Assembly (NCBI GenBank): GCA_004352715.1
Contig: SCFE01000009.1
Span: forward strand, 2,774,786 to 2,838,785
Reading direction: 5' to 3'
Length of the DNA stretch: 64,000 nt
Origin: Hofstenia miamia
Taxonomy: Eukaryota; Xenacoelomorpha; Acoela
Positions 47,534 through 61,850 of this stretch are shown in pieces. The notes under the pieces were generated by a model. The model made no database searches. It was not told the origin of the DNA and saw only the letters and a list, made by a program, of their open reading frames with translations. The position numbers and the translations under genes are program-made. The number at the start of each line of letters is the position of its first letter. Within the stretch, counting starts at the first letter, position 1.

Positions 47534-49005
47534 TGATTCACTGAATATTCATTTGAAGTAAATTTAAAATAACTCTCGTCTCGTTAACAAAATTTACAAT
47601 ATCAATTTTCAGTCCCTCTTTAATTAATTTGAGTATTTAGGAATATCTCGTCTATGAGAATGTTTAATTTCCCATGAATGTTTTATATGCCTCTTTCAAT
47701 AAAATAATCTCATATTCCTGTAAACCAACATTAAAGATAGACAATAACCACTTTCCCACAAACAGCATATAATAAAACAGTACAAATAAAAATCAATAAA
47801 ATAATTATTAAAGCAAACTTAGAAGGAAAATATGTCACATTCAGGATGTTGCACTGGGAGCTCAATAAGCAGATCATATAAAAGTAAGGTTTTCAACATT
47901 TGACGTCATAAACGCAAATTGAGTTCAATAAATTCCTTTAAGTGAAGAAAAAACGAGCACATGCAACACAATCTGTTGAATGTTTGACCTTTTTATAGAA
48001 CTTATGTTTACAAATATACTTTTTTATAAAGTTTGAAACAAGCGCATATCAATTAAAGATAGGAGACTTTGAAAAGTGGATCTTATTGCTTAATGATGCA
48101 ATAATACAATTAGTTAATGAAAGAAAAAATTAAATTTTTAAATTTTTAAATTATGTAACACAATTTTTTCCTTCTCGAATTAAATTAGAAGGGTATTTGT
48201 TTGACGCGACTAATGTAATACACTCACAATTTAAAAAATGCTTTAAATTCCCGGCATATTTGAAAGTTTTCGTGTTGAAATCCATGAATACTCTCTGGTT
48301 TCCAAATTTCAATTAATTAATATTCAATCAGTTTTGTAATAACTTTGAAATCGTTTGATTAATGATTAAGCAATATGCATAAACGTAGAGAAGTATTTTG
48401 AATAAATTATTTAATTTTCCCTTTACAAACTATCGCATATTAATAAAAAATTAAGGAATATATTCTTCAATAATTTATAATAATTTGTTCACCATGCTAT
48501 ATTACAACTTTCTAATCGATTTCTAAAAAATAAAAACCTAAATACATAATAGAAATATACACAATTTTTAGAAAAAAACTTTTAAATAACTGCAAAATAC
48601 GGTGCTTTTAAACTATTAATACATTAAATTTATTCTTGACACAAATACCCAGAAAAAAGAATCCATATCATGTCCATGTAATATTAAGTAATAAATAATT
48701 ATACTTAAGGTCATGCTCTTACTATAAATATCATCCCAGTTTTATGAAGGGAAAGGCCATTTTCTGTGTTCTTAATGTCTACTTCATCCCATTAATAAAC
48801 ATTTCTTGGCTCATTACATTTTTCAAATCTCCAATTAATTCGAGTCTGAAACTGCATGCATTAGGCTGAATAATACAGTCAACGACAAAAAACCTTGTTT
48901 TTTCTTAACCTTAAGCAGCTTGGGAGCTTCGGAATACTTTTTATCATCATGGAAAAAATGCTTTGAACGTTTATATCGCAAAAAATTAATGAAGGTTTCC
49001 ATAAC

Positions 49006-49117
49006 CTGAAAGAGTGTCTATACTTTAATTTTTGTTCCTTAGCAGCGATGTCACGCTGTCTCACTGCGAGTGTCGTTGCGCGACCTCTGACTTTGTGCCC
49101 GGGTTTGGAAGATCTAT
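49006..49117 (-). CDS. Candidate exon, possibly SMAD6/7-like linker
   Basis: A 112-nt segment, clearly richer in G+C than its surroundings, with acceptor TATATGTAG and donor TTTCAG|GTTATG. In the open frame it encodes RSSKPGHKVRGRATTLAVRQ followed by RDIAAKEQKLKYRHSF, strongly basic and helix-like. It enters in phase 1 (G+AT gives Asp after the MH1 exon) and leaves in phase 2, which fits the exon at 35695. It is the most convincing coding segment in the 23-kb intron. It shows no SMAD motif, so an unrelated same-strand gene is equally possible. Confidence 0.5.
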
Positions 49118-50870
49118 CTACATATAAAAAAACATTAGATTTGGAGAGAGTTGAAATATTTACAAAAATCTGAATTTTCAATAAAAATTTGTTAATCTTT
49201 TCAAGGACCTTAGACTGAGGAATGCACTTTAGTACAAATTTTCGACATGACATTCAAGCACGAATCCACTTATTATAGATGTGGGGATGCCTCAGAATTT
49301 CCAAACTTCCTAATGGCCTTGGTGAAATTATTATACAAATGTGGAAAAACGGTTGTCCGCTTAAATGGATACAGGCTGTTTAAAGTTAATAGAAATATTT
49401 ATCTGAAAAACATGCTCAGTGAAGTGAAAGGTTTATCGAAACATGAACTGTTAAAAATAAAGAAGTGTTTCAATTTTTTTCACAAATTGCATCCAATTTG
49501 AGTAAAAGATTTTCACCTCCAAAAACATAGTCACTTTAAATTTGTTCCATAAAATGCAACATCACGTCTGTTAACTTAACTTATGTCAGGGCTGTTATAA
49601 AAAAGGTTTTTTATTGACAAAAACTAAAAAAAATCGAAACATTTTACATTTTATAATTGCTATTGTTATTGCAGACATTTTCCCAAGACCGCGCATACTT
49701 TTACGAGTCGCTCGCGAGAGCAATTCAATCGATTTCCACGCAACATCTCCCTGATGTGTGGGTTGCGCACCCTAAAACCTAAACACACAAATCTCACTTA
49801 ACAAAAAACCATTCCAAAACTATACGTGTGAAGAAAAGAACTAAATAGTGACAGCAAACATCATTACGCTATTAATTTAGTAGCATCCATTCCAAAAAAC
49901 GGTTAATAACATTTAAAAATGCTTTTATTTATAACATGATGAAATTCATTTAAAGAAGAAATCTAAAATGCAAGTGAAATAAAAATTGCCTGATGTTTAG
50001 TACATGTACCTATATAACTCGAACTAATTCAATTAAAAAATTTTTCAATTGATTGGAATTTTGTCAAGGAATAAAGAATTGTATACCGAGTACAGTAAAT
50101 TAAATGTCATTTCTGCAATTTCTAAATGAATATTAACTAATGAAAATGCAGAAAATGGTTGACTCGCAACATGAAAATTAAAGCAATGTCCATCAGGCAA
50201 GTGACAATTTGCAATTTTTGTTAGAATTTAACAAATTTAAGCAAACAGAAAACAATAGTTTAAATAAATTCTGAACAAATTCTTAATAGTTGTGCCCTCT
50301 AAGGACAATCCACAATTGTAAAAATGGATTTTTAAAGACAGATGCTTAAGTCTTAAACACTTGAAAAATAAGGCAATCATCAATTTATAATTTCAAAAAA
50401 CTTAAGCCCAAAGAGGTACAATAACAAAACCATTTAAGTCAAACAGCTAAAAACAGTGATAAAATTAGGTTTGCAATTTAAACTGATCATTAGTTAAAAA
50501 ATAGTGATTATACCTTCAGCATTATTTGCTGATAGAATTAGACGTTGTTAAGATCAAAATAATACCCCTTAGCTAAGTTAGACCATAAAATTATATAAAT
50601 ATTCATTTTCTATACATGTGTATTAACTAAATATCCAGGTCAGAAGATAAGTTGTTTTCATCTACAGTGTTTGTGATTAAAATGTAGACATCAATTAAAC
50701 GTTTGTATGTTTGAAAATGATTCTGAGAGAAAGCAGGGATTTTGTACTAATATAACTCTACACACCTAGCAACATTAACCTTAATCTGCCCATGATCTTT
50801 ATACAGAAAAAACTGTGTTTCCAAGATCTTTAGTTGATTTTAGTTGAATGCATTAGCGCAAAAATATTGG

Positions 50871-50872
<2 letters not shown>

Positions 50873-50916
<44 letters not shown>
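50873..50916. repeat. (TA)n microsatellite
   Basis: TA run of about 44 nt, one of the longest uninterrupted ones in the window. Confidence 0.95.
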
Positions 50917-50919
<3 letters not shown>

Positions 50920-53430
50920 AAGAATTTCTGAAAATGAAGAAATTGTGTTTCTGTGATAAAAGTGTGTATTAATAAAATTCTTAAATAAAATGACATTTAC
51001 TAGGTCAAAACCAAAAGGGAAGTATTTCAAATGAGAAGAAATGGAACAGTCTAGTGAGAATTAGTTATTTCAAAATCACTTTTCTAAAGCGACAATTCGT
51101 TCTATTCAACATCCATGAAAACGAATGCAAAAATACACTATAAAAACCTTCTAAATAAACAGAAGAATACTGCTGTGATCCGTATATCATTATCACTATT
51201 TGTGATAAAGCCATCATATTCAAAACGATTTGCTACACACCAATTTCGTAAAACAAAAATATTCTGTTATAAACTTTACTCGGCCTTGTCTGCATTTAAG
51301 TGCACAAAACGTTTTACCCACATTTTCAAGCAATTTTCTTTAAATCTATTAGAAAATTTACAATTCGTTGGATATTGATGCATTTATTGATGAATTTGCT
51401 CTCATGTAACTGTGAACAGTTGCATAAAACAATATTTTTATGAAAAGTTAAATTTTTTTAAATTCGTTCAAATTTTGCTAAAAATTTACTACAATTAATT
51501 CTAAGCCCCATTGAGGTGTCTACATGTTTTCGCGTCATGGTGGATTTTGGACGTATTTATTAGTTCATGAGCGCTTAAATATTGAACAATTTAAAGATAA
51601 TTATCATGACATATACTGAAATAAGGTTAGAAAAGAGTATGTTCTGCTTAAAGCCTTTTAAGCACTTGTATTAAACCATGTCTTAAATCTGTTTAAACTC
51701 AAATGAATGCATCAGAACTGATCTTAACTTAAAATAGTTTGTTAAAAAAAATATTCTGCCTAAACTTTCATTTCAATTGATTCTTCGTTTACATCAAGTG
51801 TGTAAATCACAAACTAATTCAAAAACTAACATGAGCTTCTGCAAAAACATGCTTTTATGCTAAAAATTTTTTATATAAATTAATTTAGTGCAACCCTGCT
51901 TAAAAGATGCAATGCTCAAAATAATATTTCTTGTCGCCCTCTTGCGATTATTGATTACAAAATTATTTAAAACACTGTAATGATTCATAATACCTAATTT
52001 TGAAAACAAAGGGATATATCAATATATAACAAATTCGTGCAAATATTCATAGTTTATAAGCGTGATAGCAGAAATCTATGGAAATCAGTACAATGTATAA
52101 ATAAATGGGTTGTTAACTTAATGCTATTGATTAAAAATAACGGATGAAATTGTGAAAATCTGATCCATGGAATCTACAAATTTATTTTCTCAAATTAAAA
52201 AACATCTCATTGGGTAGCTTTTCTACTTTTTCAAAAAAAATTTGGTACGATTGGACTAATGACAAAAAATATTTCGTACGCTTTTCATAAAATTTTACAT
52301 GGATTCGAAACATAACACTTAAAAAAACAAAGACATTTTTAAAACAAAGGTTAATACATTTTTAATTCACCCTATGTCTTATGCATAAATTAGAAACATG
52401 TAAGAAATTAGTATTCCAAAATAGGGCAGGAAAACATACAAATATCATGAACAAGAAACCCTTAGATTTTTGTAATTTTTCAAAATAAAGATAATATTTT
52501 ATCTAATAATTCACTGCTTAAGTAACCATTCGGAAAGCACTATTCGTTAATAAAATTACATTCGATTGAAATCAATTTTTACACAGGCTTACGTCTTTGC
52601 ATCCAGCGTTGGTTTCAAATAAATTTTTTAAGGACGAAACGACCTGCTACTAATCTAAGGAAACCTTGCCAAAATATACTATCTGGGGCAAATTTTACTT
52701 TCCAGTAGAAAGCAGGTAAATAATAGATTCGCTATTAAAAGACATTTCGTGAAAAACTATCTTGCGAAGCACATTACTTCTCGAATTTATGAGTTAAAAT
52801 TTCTGACAATTAGGACGTGATAAAATATTAGAATAAGAAAAATAATTAAAACGGGAAAGGCTCATGAAAAGTGCTCATTGTTTATGTAGAGTTTCTGTGC
52901 ATTTTCGGGTTAAAAACACTTAACTCTCTCTCAGAATCAATGTTACTCCATATGTTACGACAGTTAGACGCCAATTGCATTAATTGGTAAAATGCATCAA
53001 AATATTAAAGTAAATCCGCTTAACACAATTGCTTAAAAAGGTGCAACGACAACTTGGCGCAATCTTAAGTCACATGGAGTAATTAAAAATAATTTCTTCA
53101 ATTTAAAGTTGTTTGACAAGGGTAAATTAAATGCTTTGCTTTGCTTTATATTCCTTGGTCATAGTACTCCTGAAGATGCTATTATCGACGGGAAAGTAGA
53201 AAACACTTTTCCAACACTTTTAAGAGGGCTACTTATCGATGTGATGGAAACGTCTGATACACGCCTCATGTACCTAAAATATTATTAGCACTCACTCAAA
53301 AGAGACAATAATAGTTCCTCACAAATACGCAATGTTCACAACTCAGGTATATAGGGGTGCAAATAAGCTTGGAAATAAAATCATTGAAGTAAAGTAACAT
53401 ATTCATAGATTACTGAATACTTGAATACAC

Positions 53431-53453
53431 GTATATATATATATATATATATA
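53431..53453. repeat. (TA)n microsatellite
   Basis: TA run. Confidence 0.95.
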
Positions 53454-53879
53454 TGTATTCAAAGGAATTATAGTCTGTTAAATAATCAGGTTTAAAAACC
53501 AGTAGGGAAACAGTTACAATTCCAAAATTAATCATTTTTATAAATTAAATGAGATTTCTACGACAAATGTAGAGACGTACTCATTGGAAAAAAAATTGAA
53601 ACATTCTGATTAGTTCTTCAACCGTTATTATATTCAAAAAATGCAAATATTTTTTATTTTATCTGCGCTAAAGTAGCATTAATGAAAAAAACACTGTGCT
53701 TGGATGCACTAGTTAAATTTATGCATGTTATCAATAAATCAGTATGGATTATAAAAGGACTCGATCTAATTATACTTAAAGAGATGACCCATTAAACTCG
53801 AATTCCAATTTCTATGCTTAACGCACATTGACATACTTTTTAAGTGAATCATATAGTTTCTTCAAATGAATAAAAAATT

Positions 53880-53902
53880 ATATATATATATATATATATA
53901 TA
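53880..53902. repeat. (TA)n microsatellite
   Basis: TA run. Confidence 0.95.
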
Positions 53903-55038
53903 CAATTAAGCTAAACACTTACATTTCTCATTGCAAGGACAGAATATTGGGCTCTAATTCTACAAAAAATTATGACTACCTTACAAATATTTTTTTGTAT
54001 TACATCTTCAATTAAATACAGACAAACTCTTGGCTCGAGGACAACTTTGAGAAGTGTGCTTGCTAACAAAACGAAATGGTTTTCTGTACACCTTCATTGG
54101 GTCTATCCCTTTTGGAATATTACGAGGTAGTCAAACCTCTGAAACATCCTAATTTCTCGATGTGAACTCAAGTAAAGTGTTACTTATAAATTCTCTTTGA
54201 ATTAATAAAGATCTATCAACAAGGCAATTTAATTTCAACGTTACATATTACAAAAGCAGTCAGAGTTTTTTTGCCCAAGCCCTAATTCTCTGACTCAAAT
54301 GGAGCTTGTTTAAGAGGTCCCCGGGTCCGACCCTGCTACTTCCTAGCTTCTAATTTTGTAAAGACCGGGAATAAATCATTTAAGAAATTCCCATCAACAA
54401 GAAATTCAAATTCTATTCTATAGATTATGCTTAATTTTTGCAAATTGAAAAAATGTTAAGAATAAAGTCTTTTGAAAGGAGTAAAACTTTGTTGCAATAA
54501 CTTTCATAAGATTACACCTAGTTTTTTAAAAGCAACTGCTTATATGCAACTGAGGTTCAAAAATTAGTAAAAAATAAGCAATTTCTAAACAATTGTCAAC
54601 CTCCAAATTTGAAGACTTTTTGCTTTTTCAATACCACCCAATACAATGGTGTGCTTCATGTATGTATTTTGTAGAATGAAATGCTTCCATTCTCTTTTTC
54701 TAAAATTTACCCTTGAATTTTGAATGTAAGAATGTCAACTTAAAGTACAACTCTCATTATATGCCAAAAAACTGAAGCGACTGAGGCCTAAATCTAACTC
54801 CAAACTAGATGTATATCTTCTTCTATTTACATACAAATCTCAATATCATTGCTCTATTAATATTCATTGCATTATAAGAAGAAAAAGACGACAAAACTGA
54901 ACAACTCATTAAATTTTACACAGGAAAACATTTTAATGTAAAAAATGAATCATCTTTTTAAGAAATGAGTAATGTGGCTTAAGTCCAGTATATGTAAAAC
55001 ATTACTAAATTTTTCAGTTTAAAGTTTAGGATGCTTAC

Positions 55039-55321
55039 CATTAGTTGATTTAATAATAGCATTCCAATGAAACGGATTACAACATTGTGTTTGACTGCAC
55101 AAAGGTATTCGACGGAAGGCAGCTTCGTCCGAACCTATCAATGAGGACAGAAGAGGACGGATTTTTGAGGCATCGACGTTGATAATGCATGATGAGGCAT
55201 TCGGTGAACAGGAATTTATTGATGCTATCAGTATTTTGAGGTCTTTTTTTGATAATGACTGAAGAGCTTTTGAGGCGAATGGTCGGTTAATAGAAGATCT
55301 TGCTGGAGCTTTATTCAATAA
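55039..55321 (-). CDS. MH1 exon of SMAD6/7-like inhibitory SMAD
   Basis: The minus-strand exon starts after TTATTTAG in phase 0 (LLNKAPARSS...) and ends at a canonical donor AATG|GTAAGC in phase 1. The body, KALQSLSKKDLKILIASINS then SSCIIN, parallels the I-SMAD MH1 (LLKRLKER.LD.LL.AVES...C.L). The end, FRRIPLCSQTQCCNPFHWNA, fits 'K.L.C....VCCNP.H.SRL'. The four MH1 zinc ligands of SMADs (three Cys and one His) are all present: C in SSCII, C in PLC, the first C of QCC, and H of PFH. MH1 is the DNA-binding and regulatory domain. It is shorter and more diverged than vertebrate versions. It lies 23 kb upstream of the PY and MH2 exons on the same strand. Confidence 0.78.
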
Positions 55322-56340
55322 CTAAATAATTTTATCAATTATTTATAATTGATCACATTTAGCAATAATGAACCTGATTATTATTAAAAGCTTAATCTTA
55401 CAAAATTATGAAAAATCACTATCAGGCTCAAAGCATTTGATAGAAGGAATAATAGGCTCACCTCATGCCTCGTAGAAAAAGTAGGCTCTACATTAAAAGC
55501 TTGACTAAATGCTAATTATTTAGAAGAATGTACGTGCATCAATGCTATTGTTCTAAAAACATGATTTCCAATCAATTAGTGAAAGACATTTTAGTGGTAG
55601 CATCAAAAATGGTAGCCCTGCATTGAAATTCTTACTTGATTGGCGGCGATTTATTTTGTCCACACTTCTTACCAAAAATGGTCAATAACCGCATTTTGCA
55701 ACATGACAAAATTTGCTTTCTTGCTTACTTAGTCCTTACCGGCTTGTACAGAAAATCATACATTTTTTGGAGCCATGTTTGAAAACCCACAGGTATTTTA
55801 ACCCGAAATAATTCCATCACATCATGTAGAAGTCTTCAAATTTTATACATGCATTTATAATAATTATAGAATTTTGCTGATTTCAATTTTGGAATCCTCT
55901 TCAATGTTGATGAGATCAAGAAGCCTAGTTAAGCAAATCTTGATTTCAAAATCCATTAAAATTTATCAATGAAAAGTGAATCAATCACTAGGGATTTCAT
56001 TGGAAAAGACAGAATTTAAAATGAGCGAATTTATGCATGAATAACGCCGATTATATGCTTTCAAACTGCTTAACGCATTTATTTTTATACGGTATAGAAT
56101 AATTTAAGACGCGTATTGAAATTGGTATTTCTTTTCCACGCGTTTTAATGACAACGGGAGAAATTAGAGATGTAGAAACAACATTCTCTATTAACAGAAA
56201 CATGACGTTATAAATAACATTCGTTGAAAATTGAAAGATATCCAGAAATAAACAGTTCAATAACATTGATATAGTGTAATGCATATCGAAGAAGAAAACT
56301 GAATATTAAAAATCTCTCAGCATAAAAATTTAGCCCTCCT

Positions 56341-56364
56341 TTATATATATATATATATATATAT
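56341..56364. repeat. (TA)n microsatellite
   Basis: TA run followed by (GCAT)n-like sequence. Confidence 0.95.
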
Positions 56365-57628
56365 GCATGCATGTCTGTGAAATTTAGAAATTCAGGCACA
56401 AAAAGCGCGGGGAGATTTTCTCAAACTACACCCCATCTGCGTATGTCCCGACCCCTCAAAAATTTACCTAAATATAACATGCTATATGGCTATTTTCAAG
56501 AACTCATCATGCTACTTGTTCCATAATTGTTCGACTTTATAATTTCGCAAAAATAATTAGTAACGTTGAAAAAAAGCCTAAAAAAATTCCTGAAGCATGA
56601 CAATTGTGGGATTTTCCGTATTTTCTACCTATAGTATTATAGCATCCAGAAGTTTCTAAATCGGCAAGTTTTTCAATTTCCTCATCACCATTGTAAAAAC
56701 GCCTCCTATTCAGAACATCGTTATCTATTTTCATAGCGTACAAATCGCCTCATATATATATATCTATCTATATCTATATATGCTGCAAACATATATACAT
56801 AATATATATTTTAACATGTATTACTGGACATTTCTATTTATATATATATATCATTACCAAGTGATTGTAAATTTCATGTGATTGCATACATAGATAAGAG
56901 ATTTGAGTTGCATATATCATTCATTAATTCATTTCATATATTAGTGATGAAGTACAAAGGCGCACATCACTTATATATTGTTGTTATCCAAGCGCAAGTC
57001 CCCAACATTGTTAATGTACACAGACCTATATAGTGATGAAATTTGAAGAGAATGTTTGGATCGGCCACAAACTTGGATCAGCAACAACATCAATGTTAGC
57101 AGAGGTAATTCTCCAAATTAGAGACACGTTACACAGTGTTACAAAAATGTTATCTTCAATTTTCAATGATTCTAGACCAAATCGGTGGTGTTGATTCCAA
57201 AAATGTTAATCACTTAATTATGTCGTTGGTTCAAAAATAATATGAGTGATTTTCTAACTGTTGATAAGTGACTTCAATAAAATTCAATCTTTAATAACTC
57301 ATCCAATACTTTTTGTATCAATTTCGTTTTAGATTTTTATTAGATTGGAAAATAAAATTACATATAGAGAAAAGTGGCTTGAAGCAAGGGAGTCTGGTAT
57401 GTTGTTTTTTCTAGGAACCTGTAGTGTTTTTCAGTGATGGTTGTTGAAGAATCACTTATAACTTTTTCTCAACCAAAGTTATGCTTAAATAGTTAACATT
57501 TTTGGAATCAGATATGTTGAAAAGTAGGGATAACCAATAAAAAGCTGAAATTTTGTTACACTGTGCATAGAACATCAACATACATTTGGATCAAGATCCA
57601 GTAAAAAAGTTTCAAATAAATTACAAAT

Positions 57629-58020
57629 CAGGGTGGCAAACGCGGTCACATATTTTGACCTACGACCCAACCCGTCCCCAAGATAATTGACCCATGAACA
57701 GACCTAACCCATAGTATATTAACCCACGACACGAACCCATGGGTCAGAAAGTCAGCATTTGCTAATGTTTGACAAAACTAACATGAAACAATGTCATTGA
57801 CATTAATTTAAGAGGAAATCTTATATAGCACAGTAAATTCTGTATACTAAATGGAAATGCAAGGTTAGCTTTCCACTAATATTTAAGGAAAATCTTTCAA
57901 ACAATACATTTCTCTGACCCAGCAATTTTTAAAATTTTCACCCATTACCCGACCCGAGCAAGTGTAACATACAACCCGAACAGACCCTACCCAACTTTTC
58001 CTTTACCCAATCCGCGGGAT
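57629..58020. mobile_element. Possible degenerate hAT-like non-autonomous element
   Basis: Begins CAGGGTGGCAAACGCGG and contains clusters of GACCC/ACCCG motifs at both ends (ACGACCCAACCCG near 57662; TACCCGACCCGAGC near 57946). Such G/C-rich subterminal repeats next to CAGGG ends are common in hAT elements. The right end and target duplication cannot be fixed. Confidence 0.35.
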
Positions 58021-58233
58021 CACATAATAAGCATCCGCTTAACTAATGAATTCTGGTTGTCGAGGTGAAATCCAAGTTTTTAGATAAACCTTACGCCTTT
58101 AAATGAGATAAAGATAGCACCCCACTTTAAGAAAGATTACAGCGAATCGTGAGCAATTTGCCTATTTGTCTCAATGCTCTGTTGCAGATGGAGTTTCCCC
58201 ACAGAACTACCTATATTTATATATATATATATA

Positions 58234-58405
58234 NNNNNNNNNNNNNNNNNNNNNNNNNNNNNNNNNNNNNNNNNNNNNNNNNNNNNNNNNNNNNNNNNNN
58301 NNNNNNNNNNNNNNNNNNNNNNNNNNNNNNNNNNNNNNNNNNNNNNNNNNNNNNNNNNNNNNNNNNNNNNNNNNNNNNNNNNNNNNNNNNNNNNNNNNNN
58401 NNNNN
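58234..58405. other. Assembly gap in (TA)n
   Basis: A run of 172 N flanked by TA repeat on both sides. Confidence 0.98.
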
Positions 58406-58437
<32 letters not shown>

Positions 58438-58770
58438 AGAGGGGCGAACCCACTGGAAGGTCAAGCAAACCCCTCCTGGACAACAAAGCTAAAGCGAAAT
58501 CAATATGTAAAAAAAAATTCCTTAATTCAATTGGCGTAACTTTGCTCTATTTTGTCTATATTTTCAAAAAATTTTCGCGGGCCTTCTCCTCACTTTTGAT
58601 CATTTACTTAATCATTCCTTGACCCGCCCATGTATGCAACATATAATTAAAATGGTGTACAGTCTTGGTAAAATCTTAGTTTAAAATTTAAGGTAAGTCA
58701 AAATCTCCATCAACTCCTCCTGGATGCGTGTCTACTTCACTTAGGTGACAATACTGGGTACGGCTCTTAT

Positions 58771-58796
58771 ATATAATATATATATATATATATATA
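58771..58796. repeat. (TA)n microsatellite
   Basis: TA run. Confidence 0.95.
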
Positions 58797-61700
58797 CAAT
58801 TGCACTAAATAAATTATGCAAAGAAAGTCCATTTGGGATAGGTACTTAAATATTTAGGCAATGTAAGTGACACACACAAAGTTATTCTATTAACTCTGAG
58901 CAAACATTAATTTCTCGACTTGTTTATAAAATTGTTTAATTTTTTTGCAAAAAAATTTTTTATTTAACCAATCAAAATAAATTTTAAGCTTAATATGATG
59001 TAATAATAGTGCTGGAATTTGTGCTGATAAATAACATCATCTCAAGGACGCTTAAATTCAGAATGTAGATTGTTTATTAAACATCAATAAGTTTGGTATT
59101 AAAAATATCTAAATTTTATCACCGTGATTATAATAAAAAACCAACCGACATTAAAATATAAAAATCTAGTTAAAATTTTCATTTCGGGTTTTGGATTGAA
59201 CAACTCAAGTTTGTATCGGTTTCTAAAATATCAGTGTAATGTTATCCGTTATAGAGAAGCACAACGTTTAGATTGATTCCTAGCTAAAGCAATGCACTCT
59301 GTTAGTTTTGGTGAGAATGTTATCTTAAATAACTAATATCGAAAAATCAGACAATGTGTGGAAGTGCAATTATGCTACATATGTTTCACGTCTAGACATT
59401 AAAATATTTGGCAAAACGTAAGTACAATAATGAAATCTTGCTTTTCACAAGGCAACTTGTGTTGCCCATTGTAGTGCTTTTCTAGGATTCAAATTTGCCG
59501 GAATAATTTATTCAATACTATTGCTTATATTAATTAATTAGGATATTTCTGCAGTTTTAGAATATATAATTTCTGTTTTAAAGTAAAATATTTATATATT
59601 GTCTTTTATTATTTACCAATAATTATATAAATTTGTACCAAAATAAGATTTTGAGTTAATAGTGTATGTCATTACATCAGTATAATGAAACTAAGCCGAG
59701 ATCTCTAAAAATGGCGTAGCATCTAAGAATTTCAAAAAATGTTCTAATAGAAACTGAGTTTACTTGCCGTAGCACACATTTATGTTGATGTTCATCCAAA
59801 AGAAGAAAATTGAAATTGCAATTTCTTCAACAGCTATTTATTATTTTCGAAACAAATTATTATTGTAATTTCACAAATAAGTCATTAATATATCATTTGG
59901 ACAAGTTTATGAGACAAGTCTTATTCTGGAGCTCTGGAGGCGTAATCGGGTATCGGGTGTCTTTGGTCAAAAAGATAAAAGTGAAATAAAAAACAATCTT
60001 CTAGTTGCTCAAAAATACTGGTTAGTTTGCGTAAGCCAACAAAAGAAACCAGATGGGTAATTAATTTGGATTAATTGAGGGTGATACTAAGTTAATTTGT
60101 CACCACCTTGATATGGATGCATTTTCTGGATTCTTCGGTAACATAAAAGCAAAATTTTCAGATTATACTAGTTTAAAGAAAGCGGTTTACAAAAGACTAT
60201 TATTGTTTACGCTTCGAACAACGCCAGGGTAGCCAGAGCCGAGATCACAATAGCGCCCTCTTGTCCAAGACATGTTTATGACGGTCTGGTGCCGAAGTCC
60301 ACTAGTCTACAACCGTGAAACTCGGAGCCAATGAAATAAACATTAGGTAACTATGTCACCATTCCCAGTACTTATCTAAGGGTGGAGACTGTTTATTAAT
60401 TTGTTATTATATTTCTAATAATTTATGCTGATCAATTTATAAAATGCACGTAAACGGCACTTCATGTCATGCGGTTAATTGATAACGTGACGACTGCAAA
60501 ATGAAATGAAAGAATATTTATTTTCCGTAATAACCCACATGTTGAATCAGTTCAAAGACCTTTTACAAATACTTCTTTTAATATGATATATTAAAAGCTT
60601 TCTGAGATTTACTTACAAAACCGTGTAGTTATAATTATAAATATACTTTCAAAAAATCATGCAGCAAATATAAATGTCAATTCAAGTAATGCATCAATAT
60701 GAAAAAATTATTGATGATTTCATTTTATAATATATACATTTATAAGAAAGATTATCCTATATTAAACTAGACAGGCATTAATTGGAAATGAAAATTTATT
60801 TTAGAAGCAATAGCATTTAATTGTGGGAGATGATTAATTTCTTTTAACTTAATTGATATGGTCAGTAAACGTAGTATATGTTCAAATCACAACTAGCATT
60901 AGATTACGCATTGAATAATTTCCATCATATAGTATAGTAAAAAGAACTAATTAAAAACGTACGCATATTAAAATACTGGTTTATTGTACACATTTTTTCT
61001 TCTAAAAGCATAATTTACATTTCAGCACTCTTTAGAGGCAGTTTTTAAGTAAATTTGTGATTTGAATGCATATTATTTATTGGAAAAACCAGTCTATTGA
61101 GGGTATAATAATAAGAATCAATTAATCAATTTTAATTATTTTAAAGATAATGTAACAAAGTCTGTTTACCCAGAGTTTATAATTTTCCAAACGATTTAAC
61201 AGATTTTAACAAAGACTGTTTCTGTAGTCCTTTAGATAATACATAGAAAATTTTAAATTAAAAAAAATTAGTCTACAAGAATGTTAAATGAAGAAATTGT
61301 AAACAAATAAATCTTCACAGTATCAACAAAGAAGTCTGTAAAATCATTTTCTTTAAACTGTAATTTTCTCAATTAGCTCATGGCTTACTTTAGAGATGAG
61401 AAATAGTTTTCTCAACATAGATGCTTAATTTCAATCGGTTGAAAACCGCATCCTTTTAACAGACTCTGTTAAACAGATTTTTTAAATATGAATATATAAA
61501 TGTATTTACATCATTGCTTATCATACATTGTATCTGAAGAGTAACCACGCAGATAATGTTCTAAGAGAGTAACTTACTATTCTCTCTGGAAGGGCCACTG
61601 CTTGGTAAATCAATATAGTTTTATGCAAATAAAGTTATTATTTAATAGAGATTATTACAGATGGTGTAACGTGTATCCCCTTCATATAGAATGGAGACTT

Positions 61701-61850
61701 CTTTTACGAGAGCTATTTTTACACAAGATTCACTGAGGCTCAATTTCAGGAAATTTATGAATTGCTTACATGGTACTTTGAATTATTTTTTGGTTTGCCG
61801 TGTCAAAACATCACTACTCTTGATCAAAAATAATCTCTTTCAATCTAAAG

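Larger units (their letters stand above)
35700..49005. other. Intronic DNA of the SMAD-like gene (if the model holds)
   Basis: A+T-rich with no strongly supported gene. Open stretches at 36343-36606 (+), 36977-37171 (-), 38737-38922 (+) and 43593-43859 (+) lack family matches. Contains MITE-like inverted-repeat elements, two gaps and a long palindrome, listed separately. Confidence 0.4.
49502..55018. other. Intronic or intergenic DNA, nothing supported
   Basis: Very A+T-rich, with TA microsatellites at 50873-50916, 53431-53453 and 53880-53902. No splice-bounded coding segment was convincing. Confidence 0.4.

Noticed and set aside
49247-49501. Plus-strand 84-codon ORF
   Set aside because: No recognisable motif, and it abuts the better supported minus-strand exon; no transcript signals seen.
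51115-51378. Plus-strand 87-codon ORF
   Set aside because: Random-looking composition in A+T-rich DNA, no motif.
56537-56743. Minus-strand ORF MKIDNDVLNRRRFYNGDEEI... as SMAD first exon
   Set aside because: The N-terminus is plausible, but its phase-1 donor needs a weak acceptor inside the MH1 exon. The exon at 62997 fits the better acceptor. Kept only as an alternative.
60205-60345. tRNA-derived SINE (box A-like TAGACTAGTGG on the minus strand)
   Set aside because: No box B at the right spacing and no poly(A) or tail; not enough to call a SINE.
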